Of a stretch of 64,000 bases of DNA, positions 41,724 through 51,602 are shown piece by piece. How positions within the stretch are numbered: position 1 is the stretch's first letter; each line of letters begins with the position of its first letter. The stretch is taken from positions 806,001-870,000 of the forward strand of contig JADJQN010000001.1 of the NCBI GenBank assembly GCA_016712745.1. The letters run 5' to 3'. The notes under the pieces are model-generated. The model was given only the letters and a program-made list of their open reading frames with translations, was not told the origin of the DNA and made no database searches. The position numbers and the translations under genes were made by a program. The DNA is from Sandaracinaceae bacterium. Lineage in GTDB: Bacteria > Myxococcota_A > Polyangia > Polyangiales > JADJQN01.

Positions 41724-42980
41724 TTAGTGATCGAGGACTTCGCGGACTTTTTGGGATAGGTCTTCGGGGGTTATTGGTTTTTGTAGGAACGCCACGCCTT
41801 CATGCAAGACGCCTTGGCGCAACGCGGCGTCGTCGGTGTGGCCGGACATGTACAGGACGCGCAGTGACGGACGCATCGTAAGCAGTCGCGTCGCGAGCTC
41901 GCGTCCGTTCATCCGCGGCATCACTACGTCCGTGAGCAGCAGGTCAACCTCATCCACGTGCGCAGCGAAGCGTTCGATGGCATCCGCGCCATTCGCGCCC
42001 ACAAGCACCCGATAGCCCTCTGCCTCAAGCGCGCTCGCCAGAGCGACACGCAGTGCTTGGTCATCCTCAACGAGTAAGATGGTCTCACTGGCAACGTGCG
42101 CGCTGGTCGCGTTGACGGCGAGCGACGGGGCAGCGGACGGCGAGCTCAAGCGTGGCAGGTAGAGCTGCACGGTAGTGCCGTGCCCGGGCTCACTCGTAAC
42201 CTGGATAGAGCCTTGATGCTGCCGCACGATCGCGAACGCCGTGGCAAGTCCAAGGCCCGAGCCCTTGCCTATTTCCTTGGTCGTAAAGAAGGGTTCAAAT
42301 ATGCGCAGCCGCATCGAGGAGTCCATGCCGATGCCAGTATCGCTCACAGACAGGCGCAAGTAGGATCCCGGCGCGACACCGTCGCGCGTCGCGGGCGCGT
42401 CGTGCGAAACGTCGAAGTTCTCCGTCGTGATGGAGAGAGTCCCTCCACTGGGCATCGCCTCACGCGCATTTGTAACGAGGATCTCGAGCAGCTGTGCGAG
42501 CTGTTCGCCGTCTCCTCGTACGGATGCTGGCATCGGATCGAGCTGCTCCTTTACCGTGATGTTCTGCGCGGCGAGGAGCGCGGGCTGCGTCTGGACGGCG
42601 GCAATGATTGGCTCAAGCTCGATCTCATCGTGCTGCACCACGTGCTGGTTCCCGAATGCCAGAAGCTTTTTGGTGAGTGCTGCCGCGCGTTGGGCGGCAG
42701 TGCGGATCTCACCGAGGTCCTCACGAAGTAGCTCCCCCTCCTTGAGCGCGTTGTAGCCAAGCGTGCTGTACATCAGGATTACGGAGAGCAGATTGTTGAA
42801 GTCGTGCGCAATGCCGCCGGCGAGTCGCCCGATGGTTTCCATCGTCTGGATGTGGCTGTCTCGCTTCATCCCTTCGAGCGACGCTAGGACCGCGTCGACG
42901 CGCTCGCGCGGCGCGTCCTTCGGCAAATAAGTTGCGAGCTCTGCGATGAGTTGCTCGGCGTCAGTCAAACGATCAGGCAT
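41724..42980 (-). CDS. Hybrid histidine kinase with C-terminal receiver
   Basis: 418 aa, no membrane helix. Residues about 40-110 carry the dimerisation/H box (IGRLAGGIAHDFNNLLSVIL); the His in AHDFNN is the phospho-acceptor of the HisKA subgroup. The ATPase domain follows (NAREAMPSGGTLSITTENFD as N box, LSVSDTGIGMD as G1, GKGSGLGLATAFAIVRQHQG as G2). The last 120 residues are a receiver (TILLVEDDQALRVALASALE, LLLTDVVMP with the Asp, YMSGHTDD). It is thus a soluble hybrid kinase with an internal phosphorelay. N-terminal sensor domain is lacking; input may come from a partner. A start 13 codons upstream is not supported. Confidence 0.92.
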   Translation of the reverse strand: MPDRLTDAEQLIAELATYLPKDAPRERVDAVLASLEGMKRDSHIQTMETIGRLAGGIAHDFNNLLSVILMYSTLGYNALKEGELLREDLGEIRTAAQRAAALTKKLLAFGNQHVVQHDEIELEPIIAAVQTQPALLAAQNITVKEQLDPMPASVRGDGEQLAQLLEILVTNAREAMPSGGTLSITTENFDVSHDAPATRDGVAPGSYLRLSVSDTGIGMDSSMRLRIFEPFFTTKEIGKGSGLGLATAFAIVRQHQGSIQVTSEPGHGTTVQLYLPRLSSPSAAPSLAVNATSAHVASETILLVEDDQALRVALASALEAEGYRVLVGANGADAIERFAAHVDEVDLLLTDVVMPRMNGRELATRLLTMRPSLRVLYMSGHTDDAALRQGVLHEGVAFLQKPITPEDLSQKVREVLDH

Positions 42981-43181
42981 ACAGACGTCTTTCCAAATCT
43001 TGAGATCACTTCGTCTCAAAAGCCGCTACGAAATATGCGCGCTGTCGCTTCACCTAACTCATACGTCGTGACCTCGCGAATCACGTAGGGCCGTGTGATC
43101 GAAATTTCTCTTTTGATTGAGCGAGTTAACCCGCATGGGTGATACGAGCGCGGACTTCGATCGGATCGATTGACTGCGCGG

Positions 43182-44042
43182 CTAACGCGTAGCTTCGACG
43201 ACGCGCTCAATCCCGCCCAGATCTCGATGCAGTGAGACATCGCGCCACACGCGAGACGCGCGTAACAGTGCCACGACCTCGTCAGACTGCCCCGCGCCAA
43301 TCTCCATGAGAAGGGTACCTTCCTCTGCAAGCCACTCGGGCGCGTCGCGAACAATGCGTCGCACAATGTCTAGCCCGTCGGCGCCACCAAAAAGCGCCAG
43401 GTGCGGCTCGTGGTCTAGGATATCTGCATCCAGCTTTTCGTCGTCGTGCGTCGGGATGTACGGAGGATTCGCGGTGATCAAGCGATACGCCGTCCGATCG
43501 GGTAGCGCGGCGAAAAGGTCGCCTTCGTAAAATGAAACGCCGTCCACGATTCCGTTCGTCTCGGCGTTGGCGCGCGCGATAGCCAAGGCGCTTCCGGAAA
43601 GGTCCGTCATGTCGACCCTGAGTCGGGGGCGCTCGGCGGCGAGCGTAATGCCCACGCATCCGCTGCCGGTGCAAAGGTCTAGCATGCGCGCTTCGTCATC
43701 TGGCCCTACTAGTGAGAGCGCGCGCTCGATCAAGGTTTCCGTATCGGGCCTGGGGATTAGAACAGCCGGGGTGGTCGCGAAGCGCCTGCCGTAAAACTCG
43801 CGGTGTCCGAGTATGTACGCGACCGGCTCTTTCTTGCGCCTGCGCGCAACGAGCTCGCGAATGCGCGTCAGCTCTGCTTCCTTCAAGGGGCGATCCAAAT
43901 CCATGTAGAGCGCCACGCGATCGAGCGCTAACGCGAACCCAACAAGTAGCTCCGCATCGAGCCGCGCGCTGCCGATGCCCCGGCCGCGAAAGTCCTCGGT
44001 CATCCACGTCGTGATGCGTCGAATCGTCCAGATCTCAGACAC
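43182..44042 (-). CDS. prmC: Peptide chain release factor N5-glutamine methyltransferase
   Basis: 286 aa, typical. Helical N domain (GIGSARLDAELLVGFALALD), then SAM motif I (MLDLCTGSGCVGITLAAERP), ending with TANPPYIPTHD, the NPPY motif of glutamine/adenine methyltransferases. PrmC (HemK) methylates the Gln of the GGQ loop in release factors RF1/RF2 to improve termination. prfA is usually adjacent but is not in the flanking bases here. Confidence 0.95.
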   Translation of the reverse strand: MSEIWTIRRITTWMTEDFRGRGIGSARLDAELLVGFALALDRVALYMDLDRPLKEAELTRIRELVARRRKKEPVAYILGHREFYGRRFATTPAVLIPRPDTETLIERALSLVGPDDEARMLDLCTGSGCVGITLAAERPRLRVDMTDLSGSALAIARANAETNGIVDGVSFYEGDLFAALPDRTAYRLITANPPYIPTHDDEKLDADILDHEPHLALFGGADGLDIVRRIVRDAPEWLAEEGTLLMEIGAGQSDEVVALLRASRVWRDVSLHRDLGGIERVVEATR

Positions 44043-44072
44043 GCGCGCACCCTATCACAGCACGAAACGGAT

Positions 44073-45164
44073 CTACGTCCCGGCCGTGCGCGTTTTCTTC
44101 CAACGATCACGCAACACGTCGCGGGCGAACACCGCGAGCCACGTGAGCGCCATGAGCGAGGCCACACAAAGCGTCGCGTTCGTCATGCCTAGTGCGTGCC
44201 AAAGCGCCCGGCCAACTCGTCCGTAGCAGAAGGGAATGTGAAACGCGTACGCCCACAACGAACCCTGCCCAAGTCGTACCAAGACAGACGAGACGCGATC
44301 CGGCAGACGGGGCGAAACCCAAACGGCGAGCGCCGTTACCGAAAGCGCGCGGGCAGTTCCGTCGATGAAGTTCAACAGCAGCGCCGGGTGGCCGCGGGTG
44401 AGCGGTCCAAGTTCGGCTGCGTCGACCCACTGCTTGGTGGCGACGTTTGCCACCAGCGCGACGAGAGCGCTTAGCCCACAAATCGCAAGCGCTTGGCCCG
44501 GCTTTGGCGGGGAGGCGAGGATGCGCCGGCCGAACACATAGCCAAGGCCCGCGAAGGCCAGCGTCGGCATCAACGGAAAACGTGAGTACGGAGGAACTTC
44601 GACGAAGAGCGCAAAGATTGGCGCAAGCGCGTGTCCCGCCAATGTGCTCTTGGCCCAACCGGTAAGTGCAAGCGATCCCGCGAGTGCGATTGCAGAGAGC
44701 CCCGCAGCAGTCCACAGAGCGTGCCTCCGTTGTACGACCACGAGCGCGAGAACGATTAGCGTCAGTGCGATCGCGTGCAGAATGTCGGCGCGCAGAATTT
44801 CGCGGAAGCCTTGCGCTCCGTCCATCCACGCGTAGACCGCACTGACCACGTACGCAAGCAAAAGTATTTCGCCGCCCCTTCGTGCGAAGCGAGCACGGAT
44901 GGCGTTTGGCAACGCGCCACGTCTTGCCATTGTAACTTCGCCGTACGCAACGCCCACCCCCGCAAGAAACACGAATATCGGCGCAGGAATCGATCCCAGC
45001 TCCCGCGTTACGCGGTACGCGACGCTGGCCCGCGCGCCCAGCTCGACCCACGCGTCGTAGGCGTGGGTTTGAATCATCAGAAGGACCGCCAATCCACGGG
45101 CCACATCGATGCCAACGTCACGGACTTTGGGTTGCCCTTGGGCTGCGGTGCCGCTTTGCGTCAC
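44073..45164 (-). CDS. Multi-pass acyltransferase-like membrane protein (DUF1624 type)
   Basis: 363 aa, about ten hydrophobic helices. It begins VRDVGIDVARGLAVLLMIQT followed by HAYDAW, matching the DUF1624/heparan-alpha-glucosaminide-acetyltransferase-like opening (D.. RG...M...H). Later GSIPAPIFVFLAGVGVAYG and AYAFHIPFCYGRVGRALW fit such integral O-acyltransferase relatives. It might acylate an envelope glycan or lipid; substrate not known. A paralogue of the same plan is at 55923-56960. It is divergent from the large lipoprotein gene and 30 bases from prmC. Confidence 0.8.
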   Translation of the reverse strand: MTQSGTAAQGQPKVRDVGIDVARGLAVLLMIQTHAYDAWVELGARASVAYRVTRELGSIPAPIFVFLAGVGVAYGEVTMARRGALPNAIRARFARRGGEILLLAYVVSAVYAWMDGAQGFREILRADILHAIALTLIVLALVVVQRRHALWTAAGLSAIALAGSLALTGWAKSTLAGHALAPIFALFVEVPPYSRFPLMPTLAFAGLGYVFGRRILASPPKPGQALAICGLSALVALVANVATKQWVDAAELGPLTRGHPALLLNFIDGTARALSVTALAVWVSPRLPDRVSSVLVRLGQGSLWAYAFHIPFCYGRVGRALWHALGMTNATLCVASLMALTWLAVFARDVLRDRWKKTRTAGT

Positions 45165-45256
45165 GAATGCACACTATCGCACTTGTGACATGCTTGCGCC
45201 TGACGCTACATTTTCACGTTTTCGCGACTTTTCCAGGTTCAGCTTTCGAGGTCCAG

Positions 45257-48200
45257 ATGCTGATGCGCCGTTGTCTTTCGTTGTGCCTCTTCCTTACGTC
45301 CGCGCTTCTCGTCGGGTGCCCCGAGCCGCTCGATGTAACGCGTGTGATCCCGCAGCGCGGAACTTTGGGCGAAGAGATCTACAAGATCCTCTGCCAACGC
45401 ATCGCAAGCACCGAGTTTCCGACCGATGTAACCGGCGATGGCACGAAGGCACTGTGCGAAGGTCGCGAAGAGCCAAACGACGACACGCCCGCCCGCTTGC
45501 GCGCGCTTGCGAGCAACCGCACGCGCCTCGTCGACGCGCTGGATCAAACCATGCCGGACGGACTGCACGACGACCTGTCCGCATTCATGATGCAGCTGAT
45601 CCCGCTTTACGACCCGCCGCGCGAGACGCTTCCCGAGCAGACGCGAGCAGTAGCGGACGCACTCGCCAACATCGCAGGGGACACCGATGCGCTGACGGCG
45701 CTGCAGCGTTTGAGCGCGCGTGAAGGCTACAGGCCGGCACGATTGGCAATCGGTGTGTCACGCCCTCTCCTTACCTATCCGAACTTCGACGATTTCGCAG
45801 GCAAGCTGCTGCGCGCGGTTGACGACGACGGCGCAGCCGGGCCGCAGTTCGATCATTTGTTGCAGGTGCTCTCGCTGGAAATGGCGACGTCGCAGACGTC
45901 TTTTGCAACCGGCCCCACCACACTTGGTCTCGCACGCGACTTGCTGTACACGAGCAGCGACGCATTCGGCGGGGGTAGCGCTCGTTGGCTCGTTCGCCGA
46001 GACGAGCGAGGCATCGTGCTTCCGTCGGATGGCGCCGGTGGCATCGGCGCGCCCTTCGTCGACACTGACAGCGATGGCTTGGCGGATGTGGATTCGCTCG
46101 GTCTCTTCGTCGATGCGAGTGGTCAGCGCCTCAATGTTCCCGCGCCCTTCCCCATCAACGACGAGTTCGGAATCCGCCGTGATGCACAAGGTCGGGCGCT
46201 TCATAGCGACGACACGCCCTACTACGACTACATGGACGCGAACCGCACCTTGCTCGCCGCGTTGATGCGCGAGTCGCATGGCTGGTTCGATCCGGCAACG
46301 CCAGCTGCGCTCGATCTGGCAGACGGGATCCCGCTATTTCTCGGACCGCCTGCGACGCAAACGGAAGTATTCGGCAACACCTCGCTTCAATATGAAGGGT
46401 ACGATACCGCGCACGGTCCCATTTTTGATCTGGTCCACGGCACCGGTTCCATTCTCTATCGCCCAGAGACCGACGACATGCTTGCAGTCGTCGACGAGCT
46501 TCTGCGCAATCACGAGGATGTTGTCGCGCCGGTCATTGATTCAATCTGGTACGCGATGGAACGCGGCGACGCCTATCCGAACGCCTCGATTCCGCGAACG
46601 TCAGACTTTTGGGATGACATGGTGCATGTCGTCGAGGGCATCGCTGAGGTGCAGAACTCGGCAGGCGACGCGGTGCTGCTCGATGCCCTGATGCGCGCGT
46701 TCGAAGACCCGGCGAGCGCCGACCTTGGGTTTATTGCAGCGCAAATGTGCCGGTACAAGGACGCGGTGCTCTACGACACCAGGTCAGATGAGCTGCTCAA
46801 CGGCCATCCGAATCCCCAGTCGTTCAGCCAGCTCACGGACTTCTCGGCGCCCGATGTTGACGGCAACGAGAGCGTGCTTCAACGCTCGCTCGCGCTCATC
46901 CACGACCTCAACGGCGTGCAGCTCTGCAATAAGGAAGGCGCAAGTATCGGGATCTACTCGGGCGACACCTACATCGGGTCCATCGGGAACTACGCACGGT
47001 GTGAGCTCATTCAGATCGACAACGTTGCCGCGTTCTACGTTCAATCGGTATTGGGTGAAGCGCGCATGGATCTCAAGCCGCAGATCATCAACGACATTCG
47101 CGACATCGCAGGCTCCTTCGTAAACGTGGATGCGATTCTCGACGATACGCTCTCGGCCAACTCACACATTGTCGGACTCGACTCCACGCCAACTCCAGAA
47201 GCGCTTGGTCGGTTGGTGTGGGGCCCGCGCACGCCTTTCATCGACAGCCTGCTCGAAGTACCAATGACCCGCGACGGCGTCCCGGTCGCTGAGCGCTACC
47301 CCAACACCGCGCAAGCATGGGAGCTCGAGTTCACGACCGGCAGTGGAAATCGCACATTTTTGGATGCCCTCAAACCGCTGCTTCGCGCATTCAATACTTA
47401 CAACCCGCAACCCAACCCGTTGCCCGCGACGCCGCCGCGCTTCCTGTTCGGCGAGCTCATCGACGCGATGTATATGCACTGGGCATCCCCTAACAGTGAC
47501 CGCACACAAACGACGGATCCCGCGGCGCCCTTCTACGTTACAGGGCAAGACAACGTGCGCAGCTACGAGCCGATTATCGCGGACCTGTTTAGCGACGGAC
47601 AACTCTTCCCGCGCCTGCGCCGCTTGCTGCTTGCAGTCGACGCGATGAGCATTCACACAGATGTGGATGGCATTGGCGTCCTTGCCCAAGCCACCCAAAC
47701 GCTCGTCGACCCTGAGTCTATGTGCATTGGTTCGTGCGGCGTCGGCGAGACTCCCGTCGCACGCGATGGACGCGAGTACGTCTGCACGAACTCCGGAACT
47801 TGCTACGACGGGACCGGCGGACACGAGCCGCGCCGCATGTCGGCCCTCTACCTCCTGCTCGACGCGCTTCACGGAATGGACGACGCGCTCGAAGCAAATC
47901 CCGCTCGCCGCATTCGTTGGCACGCCGGTCGTCACGCGATGACCCATCAACTGCTCGCCGTGAACGGCACTCAACTGTCCAACCGCCGCTCCTACGCGAT
48001 TTTGCTGACGGTGCTCCCCTTCCTTCGCGACCGCATTGCTGCACACGAAGCAGACGGCGACTTGCGCGAGTGGTCGGAAGGACTCGCCGGTCGCATGGAA
48101 ACTTCGCTTGGATCCGCGATGGGCGTCTCAACCTTCCAGCTAGTCGAAGCGCTGCAGAACGATCCGGAAGCAACAGAAGCTCTCGAGCGATTGATGATGT

Positions 48201-48688
48201 ACATGCTCGACGAGTCCTCGCCCAACGAAGCGTTCGATTCGACGCTCATCGGCGCCGCCGATCTACTTCAGGTGCTCGAGGATCAGCGCAACATGGTCCC
48301 CCTGCTGCACGCGCTATCCAATGTCGTCGCACCCAACGCCCGCCAAGCGATCGAAGACGGCACCACCATCGTGACAACCGACGGTAGCGCCGTCGACAAG
48401 ACGCTCGCTCTCTTGCGCGCCATCCGTGATCTCGATGACCGCCACGTCATGCCGTTCGTTTTGCAAAACCTCGTGACTCCCGGCAGCGATACCGAGCAGA
48501 CGACGCCGCTCGAGATCATCGTCGACGTCATCGCCGAGGTGAATCGCACCGAACCGGGCGCTTCCGGCCCTCTCTCGGTCGATGACTTCAATCAAGTAAT
48601 GACACGCACGCACGACTTCCTGACCGACGGGGATCATGGGCTTGAGCGCGCGTACCGTGCGATTCAGAACCGTCAGGTGACCCCGTGA
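45257..48688 (+). CDS. Very large lipoprotein heading a transport operon
   Basis: 1143 aa from the ATG 6 bases after GAGG; leader MLMRRCLSLCLFLTSALLVG ends in GC (lipobox LVGC). The remainder is largely helical with a Ca-binding-looking loop (DTDSDGLADVDSLGLFVD, an EF-hand/dockerin-like stretch). It lacks repeats, cysteine knots or enzyme signatures that I can place; sections such as MLAVVDELLRNHEDVVAPVI and TDVDGIGVLAQATQTLVDPE look like ARM/HEAT-like solenoids (tentative). It overlaps the FadL-like gene by 4 bases (GTGA), so an outer-membrane role coupled to transport is likely, with cargo unknown. Confidence 0.72.
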   Translation: MLMRRCLSLCLFLTSALLVGCPEPLDVTRVIPQRGTLGEEIYKILCQRIASTEFPTDVTGDGTKALCEGREEPNDDTPARLRALASNRTRLVDALDQTMPDGLHDDLSAFMMQLIPLYDPPRETLPEQTRAVADALANIAGDTDALTALQRLSAREGYRPARLAIGVSRPLLTYPNFDDFAGKLLRAVDDDGAAGPQFDHLLQVLSLEMATSQTSFATGPTTLGLARDLLYTSSDAFGGGSARWLVRRDERGIVLPSDGAGGIGAPFVDTDSDGLADVDSLGLFVDASGQRLNVPAPFPINDEFGIRRDAQGRALHSDDTPYYDYMDANRTLLAALMRESHGWFDPATPAALDLADGIPLFLGPPATQTEVFGNTSLQYEGYDTAHGPIFDLVHGTGSILYRPETDDMLAVVDELLRNHEDVVAPVIDSIWYAMERGDAYPNASIPRTSDFWDDMVHVVEGIAEVQNSAGDAVLLDALMRAFEDPASADLGFIAAQMCRYKDAVLYDTRSDELLNGHPNPQSFSQLTDFSAPDVDGNESVLQRSLALIHDLNGVQLCNKEGASIGIYSGDTYIGSIGNYARCELIQIDNVAAFYVQSVLGEARMDLKPQIINDIRDIAGSFVNVDAILDDTLSANSHIVGLDSTPTPEALGRLVWGPRTPFIDSLLEVPMTRDGVPVAERYPNTAQAWELEFTTGSGNRTFLDALKPLLRAFNTYNPQPNPLPATPPRFLFGELIDAMYMHWASPNSDRTQTTDPAAPFYVTGQDNVRSYEPIIADLFSDGQLFPRLRRLLLAVDAMSIHTDVDGIGVLAQATQTLVDPESMCIGSCGVGETPVARDGREYVCTNSGTCYDGTGGHEPRRMSALYLLLDALHGMDDALEANPARRIRWHAGRHAMTHQLLAVNGTQLSNRRSYAILLTVLPFLRDRIAAHEADGDLREWSEGLAGRMETSLGSAMGVSTFQLVEALQNDPEATEALERLMMYMLDESSPNEAFDSTLIGAADLLQVLEDQRNMVPLLHALSNVVAPNARQAIEDGTTIVTTDGSAVDKTLALLRAIRDLDDRHVMPFVLQNLVTPGSDTEQTTPLEIIVDVIAEVNRTEPGASGPLSVDDFNQVMTRTHDFLTDGDHGLERAYRAIQNRQVTP

Positions 48689-50124
48689 AAAGAACGCTCC
48701 CTATCCTTGTCGTTCTTCTCATCGCAGCACAAACATCGACCGCCTCCGCAGGCGGCCTCTATCTGACGGATCGCGGCACACGCCCCATGGGTCGCGGCGG
48801 CGCGTTCGTAGCAGGCGCCGACGATCCGAGCGCACTCTGGTACAACCCCGCAGGTCTTGCGTACTCCGGCAATCAGTTGATGGTCGACGCTACGTACAAT
48901 TTTCTGAGCGCCGATTTCACCCGTATCGACGGCGGCGGCAATGTGTTGCCGACCGTGAGCGCATCGACTGCGCCGCTGCCGATCCCGGGCATCATGTACA
49001 CGAACCAGTTCGGCCTGCGCGACTGGACCTTTGGCCTCGGAGTATGGGCGCCAAATGCCTTGCTCCTAAACTGGCCACAATCGATCGACGTCAATGGAAC
49101 GCCAGGGCCTGCGCCCCAACGCTACTCATTGCTCAGCATGGATGGCAGCCTGCTCTCGCACATTGGCATTGGCGCTGCATGGCGCGCGAACAGTCGCTTT
49201 TCCATCGGCGCAACGTTTCAAATGATAGTGGGAAGCTTTCAGGCGCGCACGACGCTCAGCGCATGCGACCGCGCGCTATGCACTCAACCAGAGAATCCGG
49301 AGTACGACAGCGTTGCCGAGGTGCGTCTCTCAGGAATCGCGCAGCCAACCGCGAGCTTTGGCGCCATCTACGACTTAGACATCGTGCGCTTTGGTGCTTC
49401 GTTCATTCTCGGCTATCCGCTGTCAGGCGAAGGAGAGATTCGCACGCGCCTTCCCTCTGCCTCGCCGTTCGATTCGGCCAGTGTTGATGGCAATCGCGGG
49501 AGCGTACATCTCGACTTCCCAATGATTCTTCGGCTGGGCGCCGAGTTTCGTCCGATCCGTGATCTCCGTGTGGAGCTCGCGCTCGTTTACGAGGGGTGGT
49601 CGACGCAGGATGCGCTCACCATCACGCCCCACGACGTCTATCTGCGCAATGTCCAGGTAGTCGGCGACTATCAAGTCGGGCCGATCAGCATCCCGCGCAA
49701 CATGAAGGATGTATTCAGCGTGCGACTCGGCGGCGAATACCACACCGGCATGCTCGGACTGCGCGCCGGCGTCTCCTACGAAAACGGGGCGTTCGACGAC
49801 GCACACCTCACGCCACTGACGCTTGACAGCGACAAGTTCATCGCGTCGCTCGGCGCGAGCGTGGAAGTCGCGCCGGGTGTATTCATTGACGCGGTCGTGT
49901 TTCATACGTTCATGCGCAATCGCCAAGTGCGCGACAGCGCAGTACCCCAATCCAATCCCATTCGCCCTCCGCCGTCGGATCCAGTGTATGTGGGCAACGG
50001 CGACTACACGATGGAAGCAACAACGGTAGGCCTCGGCCTGCGCTGGCAGTTCGCGCGTCCGATTGCACGCACCACCCCCGACCCCGACGCACGCGCGAGC
50101 GGTCAGGTCAACACCGGAACGTGA
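48685..50124 (+). CDS. FadL/TodX-family outer-membrane channel
   Basis: 479 aa, GTG start overlapping the upstream TGA. Signal peptide near RTLPILVVLLIAAQTSTASA. The mature start GGLYLTDRGTRPMGRGGAFV and ADDPSALWYNPAGLAYSGNQ are hallmarks of FadL-type barrels (NPAGLA box forms the N-terminal hatch). The rest alternates amphipathic strands (FSIGATFQMIVGSFQA, DLRVELALVYEGWSTQDALT, VRLGGEYHTGMLGLRAGVSY). FadL proteins admit hydrophobic molecules such as long-chain fatty acids or aromatic compounds. Coupling to an inner-membrane ABC importer downstream suggests a specific hydrophobic or amphipathic nutrient. Overlap at both ends. Confidence 0.92.
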   Translation: MKRTLPILVVLLIAAQTSTASAGGLYLTDRGTRPMGRGGAFVAGADDPSALWYNPAGLAYSGNQLMVDATYNFLSADFTRIDGGGNVLPTVSASTAPLPIPGIMYTNQFGLRDWTFGLGVWAPNALLLNWPQSIDVNGTPGPAPQRYSLLSMDGSLLSHIGIGAAWRANSRFSIGATFQMIVGSFQARTTLSACDRALCTQPENPEYDSVAEVRLSGIAQPTASFGAIYDLDIVRFGASFILGYPLSGEGEIRTRLPSASPFDSASVDGNRGSVHLDFPMILRLGAEFRPIRDLRVELALVYEGWSTQDALTITPHDVYLRNVQVVGDYQVGPISIPRNMKDVFSVRLGGEYHTGMLGLRAGVSYENGAFDDAHLTPLTLDSDKFIASLGASVEVAPGVFIDAVVFHTFMRNRQVRDSAVPQSNPIRPPPSDPVYVGNGDYTMEATTVGLGLRWQFARPIARTTPDPDARASGQVNTGT

Positions 50125-51602
50125 AACGCCTCTCGCTCGGTATTGCGCTTGTCCTTCTCGCGACCGCGTGCGGCGGCGATTCGAGCACCGGATCCGCTCT
50201 CGCTCGGGTGCGCGCGAGCGGAGTGCTCCGCTGGGGGGGCGACGTGCAGGGGGGCGAGCCCTACGCCTTCGAGGATCCGTCGCATCCCGGCCGCCTCGTC
50301 GGCTTCGAAGTCGAGCTCGCCGATGCCATCGCGCGCGAGCTGCACGTGCGCGCGCGATTCGTTCAGAACGACTGGTCCAACTTGGTGCCTTCGCTCGACC
50401 GCGGAAGCTTCGACATCGCGCTGAACGGGCTCGAGGTCACCCCCGCGCGGTCGGGGAGTGTCACGTTCACGCGTCCGTATTACATCTTCACCGAATATTT
50501 AGTGGTTCGCGCCGATGAGACGCGCATCCATTCGCTTTCCGATCTGCAAGGCCGCCGCGTCGGAACGCTGGCGAGCTCACTCGCGTGGGACATGCTCCGC
50601 AACGTCGGCGCCGATGTCGTGCCCTATGAAGGCGTCGAAGAACCATTTCAGGATCTCGAGCATGGCCGCACGGACGCCGTCGTTCTCGACGACATCATCG
50701 CCACGCGCTACGGCCTCAACCGACCGACCCTGAAGTTGGCAGCGCAAGTCGGCGATGGCTACTACAGCATCGCCACGCGCCAAAACGACACAGACCTCGC
50801 GCGCGCTATCGATCAGGCTCTGGCGCGCATCACGCGAAGTGGCGAGCTTCGACGCATTCTGGCGCGCAGCCACATCGATTCCGAAAAGCAGGCGCGCCTC
50901 GCCACGTGGACCGACCAAGACACGCGCGACCTCGTCGGCACGCACAGCGCCTCGCACATGAGCGGCGCGCACGTGTGGCTTTTCATCGAGGGGGCCGGCA
51001 CCACGTTGCTTGTCTCGACCGCCGCTATGTTGCTTGCGATCACGCTAGGCCTCGGTCTAGCGCTCACGCGCCGCTACGCGCCACGCCCAGTCGCCTTGTT
51101 GGCGCAGGTCTACGTCGAGCTCTTCCGGGGCACGCCCGTGCTCCTGCAGCTCTATGTCATCTACTTCGGCCTCTCCAATCTTTCCCCGCACCTGCAGCTC
51201 GCCGCGCTGCCCGCTGCAATCCTCGGGCTCGGCCTGAACTACGCCGCGTACGAATCCGAGATTTATCGCGCGGGCATGGATGCGGTCCCGCAGGGGCAGA
51301 TGGATGCTGCCGCCGCGCTCAACATGTCGCAGTGGCTCGCACTTCGCCGCATCCTGATTCCGCAAGCGCTGCGCGTGGCACTGCCGGGAGTCACCAACGA
51401 CTTCATCGCGTTACTCAAAGACAGTTCGCTGGTTTCCGTTATTACTGTGGTCGAGCTCACGAAGCGAATGACGATTACCGCCGTCGATGTGCGCAGCTGG
51501 TTCCTTCCGGGCCTGCTTTGCGCGGGGCTCTACCTCGCCATGAGTTATCCGCTCTCGCGCCTCTCGTCGTATCTCGAGAAGCGTCTGCAAGGAGAGCCAT
51601 GA
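50121..51602 (+). CDS. ABC amino-acid-type importer: substrate-binding lipoprotein fused to permease
   Basis: 493 aa, GTG start overlapping the FadL-like stop. Lipobox in LSLGIALVLLATACGG. Residues about 30-265 are an SBP3-type periplasmic binding fold (FEVELADAIARELHVRARFV, FDIALNGLEVTPARSGSVTF, GRRVGTLASSLAWDMLRNVG). Residues about 285-490 are a GlnP/HisM-like permease (GAGTTLLVSTAAMLLAITLG, VELFRGTPVLLQLYVIYFGL, EIYRAGMDAVPQGQMDAAAA with the EAA loop). SBP-permease fusions such as GlnP exist. A polar amino-acid-like ligand is the family norm, but with a FadL porin in the same operon the cargo may differ. Confidence 0.92.
   Translation: MKRLSLGIALVLLATACGGDSSTGSALARVRASGVLRWGGDVQGGEPYAFEDPSHPGRLVGFEVELADAIARELHVRARFVQNDWSNLVPSLDRGSFDIALNGLEVTPARSGSVTFTRPYYIFTEYLVVRADETRIHSLSDLQGRRVGTLASSLAWDMLRNVGADVVPYEGVEEPFQDLEHGRTDAVVLDDIIATRYGLNRPTLKLAAQVGDGYYSIATRQNDTDLARAIDQALARITRSGELRRILARSHIDSEKQARLATWTDQDTRDLVGTHSASHMSGAHVWLFIEGAGTTLLVSTAAMLLAITLGLGLALTRRYAPRPVALLAQVYVELFRGTPVLLQLYVIYFGLSNLSPHLQLAALPAAILGLGLNYAAYESEIYRAGMDAVPQGQMDAAAALNMSQWLALRRILIPQALRVALPGVTNDFIALLKDSSLVSVITVVELTKRMTITAVDVRSWFLPGLLCAGLYLAMSYPLSRLSSYLEKRLQGEP

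Noticed and set aside
41567..41881. 104-aa frame across the palindrome
   Set aside because: The same GIYEMRS peptide appears on both strands because of the inverted repeat; no start signal.
50906..51598. N-terminal extension of the ABC ATPase frame, overlapping the permease
   Set aside because: Gly/Arg-rich shadow sequence; the ATPase begins at the ATG overlapping the permease stop.
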